Positions 63,329-64,000 of a stretch of 64,000 nucleotides of DNA are shown piece by piece. The notes beneath the pieces were generated by a model. The model searched no databases and was not told where the DNA came from. It saw nothing but the letters and a program-made list of their open reading frames with translations. This DNA comes from Micavibrio sp. UBA1850 (GTDB lineage: Bacteria > Pseudomonadota > Alphaproteobacteria > Micavibrionales > Micavibrionaceae). Made by a program: the position numbers and the translations under genes. Numbering within the stretch: the first letter of the stretch is position 1; each line of letters starts with the position of its first letter. Location: assembly GCA_002338525.1 (NCBI GenBank), contig DDIM01000020.1, forward strand, positions 7,964 through 71,963, written 5' to 3'.

Positions 63329-63898
63329 TCACAAAATTTGTGTCTCAAGCTTTTTCAGGCTTCTATGTACTGAGACCTTAACTGCTGATTCCGTCATATC
63401 CATCTTCTCTGCCACTTCTTTGGCTGTGTAGCCTTCTATACGCATCAATATGAATATATCGCGCTGCTTGTCAGGTAGTGTATTTAAAGCCGCCTCTATA
63501 TCCTTATATTCGCCTTTATGAGCCTCATTGGTTACATGTGATGCGGAAAAATCATTTTCTTCTATGCTTGATGTTACATTTTCCTTTTTAGAATAGTATT
63601 TGCGCAGGTAATCAATACGGCGAAATTGTATAATTGAATATAGCCACGGCTTAAATTTTTTCTTCGTGCTATATGTTTGTAAAGCTTTATGAACAGAGAT
63701 CAGTACCTCTTGTGTCACATCTTCAATCGCATTGATATCCGACAGAGATCCACTTAAGACATTTCGGATATAAGGTATAGATTGTGTAAGAAGCTGATTG
63801 TAAGCTTTTTTGTCGCCTTTCTGGGCGAGAGCAGCAAGAGTACTTAGCTCACAGTCTTTAAGCGATATAGATGAAGATTTCTTTTTATTAAAGGCCAT
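63329..63898 (-). CDS. ECF-family RNA polymerase sigma factor
   Basis: A 189-aa sigma-70 family factor with two domains. Region 2 runs from DVTQEVLISVHKALQTY to KPWLYSIIQFRRIDYLRKY; region 4 is LPDKQRDIFILMRIEGYTAKEVAEKMDMTESAVKVSVHRSLKKLE. It is followed by its probable anti-sigma NrsF. ATG 63898 has GGAG about 9 nt upstream; a longer frame to 63967 only reads back through tRNA-Pro. Just 25 nt separate it from tRNA-Pro on the same strand, so its promoter must lie in or before the tRNA gene, or it is co-transcribed. Confidence 0.94.
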   Translation of the reverse strand: MAFNKKKSSSISLKDCELSTLAALAQKGDKKAYNQLLTQSIPYIRNVLSGSLSDINAIEDVTQEVLISVHKALQTYSTKKKFKPWLYSIIQFRRIDYLRKYYSKKENVTSSIEENDFSASHVTNEAHKGEYKDIEAALNTLPDKQRDIFILMRIEGYTAKEVAEKMDMTESAVKVSVHRSLKKLETQIL

Positions 63899-63905
63899 AT
63901 ATGGC
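63894..63905. repeat. 12-bp palindrome over the sigma factor start codon
   Basis: GCCATATATGGC is a perfect inverted repeat that covers the ATG at 63898-63896. It could be a dimeric protein site or form a small hairpin in the mRNA at the start codon. Confidence 0.5.
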
Positions 63906-63923
63906 GTCTCCAATTTGTTTTGA

Positions 63924-64000
<77 letters not shown>

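Overview
The window is a compact, AT-leaning chromosomal segment of an alphaproteobacterium. The signs are a CcrM-type GANTC methyltransferase, PopZ, an F0 ATP synthase operon with a b' subunit and no F1 genes beside it, an NDUFS4-like complex I protein, an NrsF/ECF sigma pair, and ruv-tol and zapA-6S-fau gene orders. The AT-rich housekeeping genes would fit a Micavibrio-like lineage; that is inference from gene content only.

Layout. 1-5970: obgE (start cut off), nucleoside hydrolase, proB without a PUA domain, pepN, rnhB. 5973-7296: ccrM behind a dense cluster of its own GANTC sites. 7.3-16.7 kb: a secreted unknown, mutY/DciA head to head, efp-suhB-OmpA-like, DsbA-like, smc. 16.7-19.4 kb: atpI-atpB-atpE-atpF'-atpF. 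19.6-25.8 kb: rsfS, an unknown beta-rich protein, rlmH, then an envelope set (EnvC-like, CtpA, divergent deacetylase) and rppH. 25.8-32.7 kb (minus strand): yebC-ruvCAB-ybgC-tolQRAB, with no pal after tolB. 33-38 kb: a response regulator with a partner of unknown function, YmdB-like phosphodiesterase, NhaD-type antiporter with a CBS protein, fau. 38.2-45 kb: 6S RNA, zapA, then tkt, gap and fba, with an unknown HExxH protein where pgk might be expected. 45.2-49.6 kb: rpmE, valS, popZ, PCMT-like.

Accessory part. At tRNA-Asn (49987-50061) sits a small island of about 6.16 kb with all genes on the minus strand: a serine recombinase, a two-helix membrane protein with alpha-repeat-like regions, a filamentous-phage-type Rep (CRI), a SpoVG-like protein and two unknowns. 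A 10-bp direct repeat (GAGCCATTTT) at tRNA-Asn and at 56216 gives candidate ends. The recombinase frame runs into the tRNA and stops in its anticodon. In the predicted circle the same frame would instead continue for 27 codons encoded at the far end of the island. This is the most unusual feature of the window.

Beyond the island are a BCCT transporter, a GNAT-nitrilase fusion, tRNA-Ser, a single AT-rich gene with a PD-(D/E)xK nuclease signature (a possible defence gene), tRNA-Arg, the NDUFS4-like gene, and NrsF/ECF sigma directly behind tRNA-Pro at the right edge. No CRISPR array, rRNA or insertion sequence was seen. All motif, repeat and hairpin calls were made by eye.
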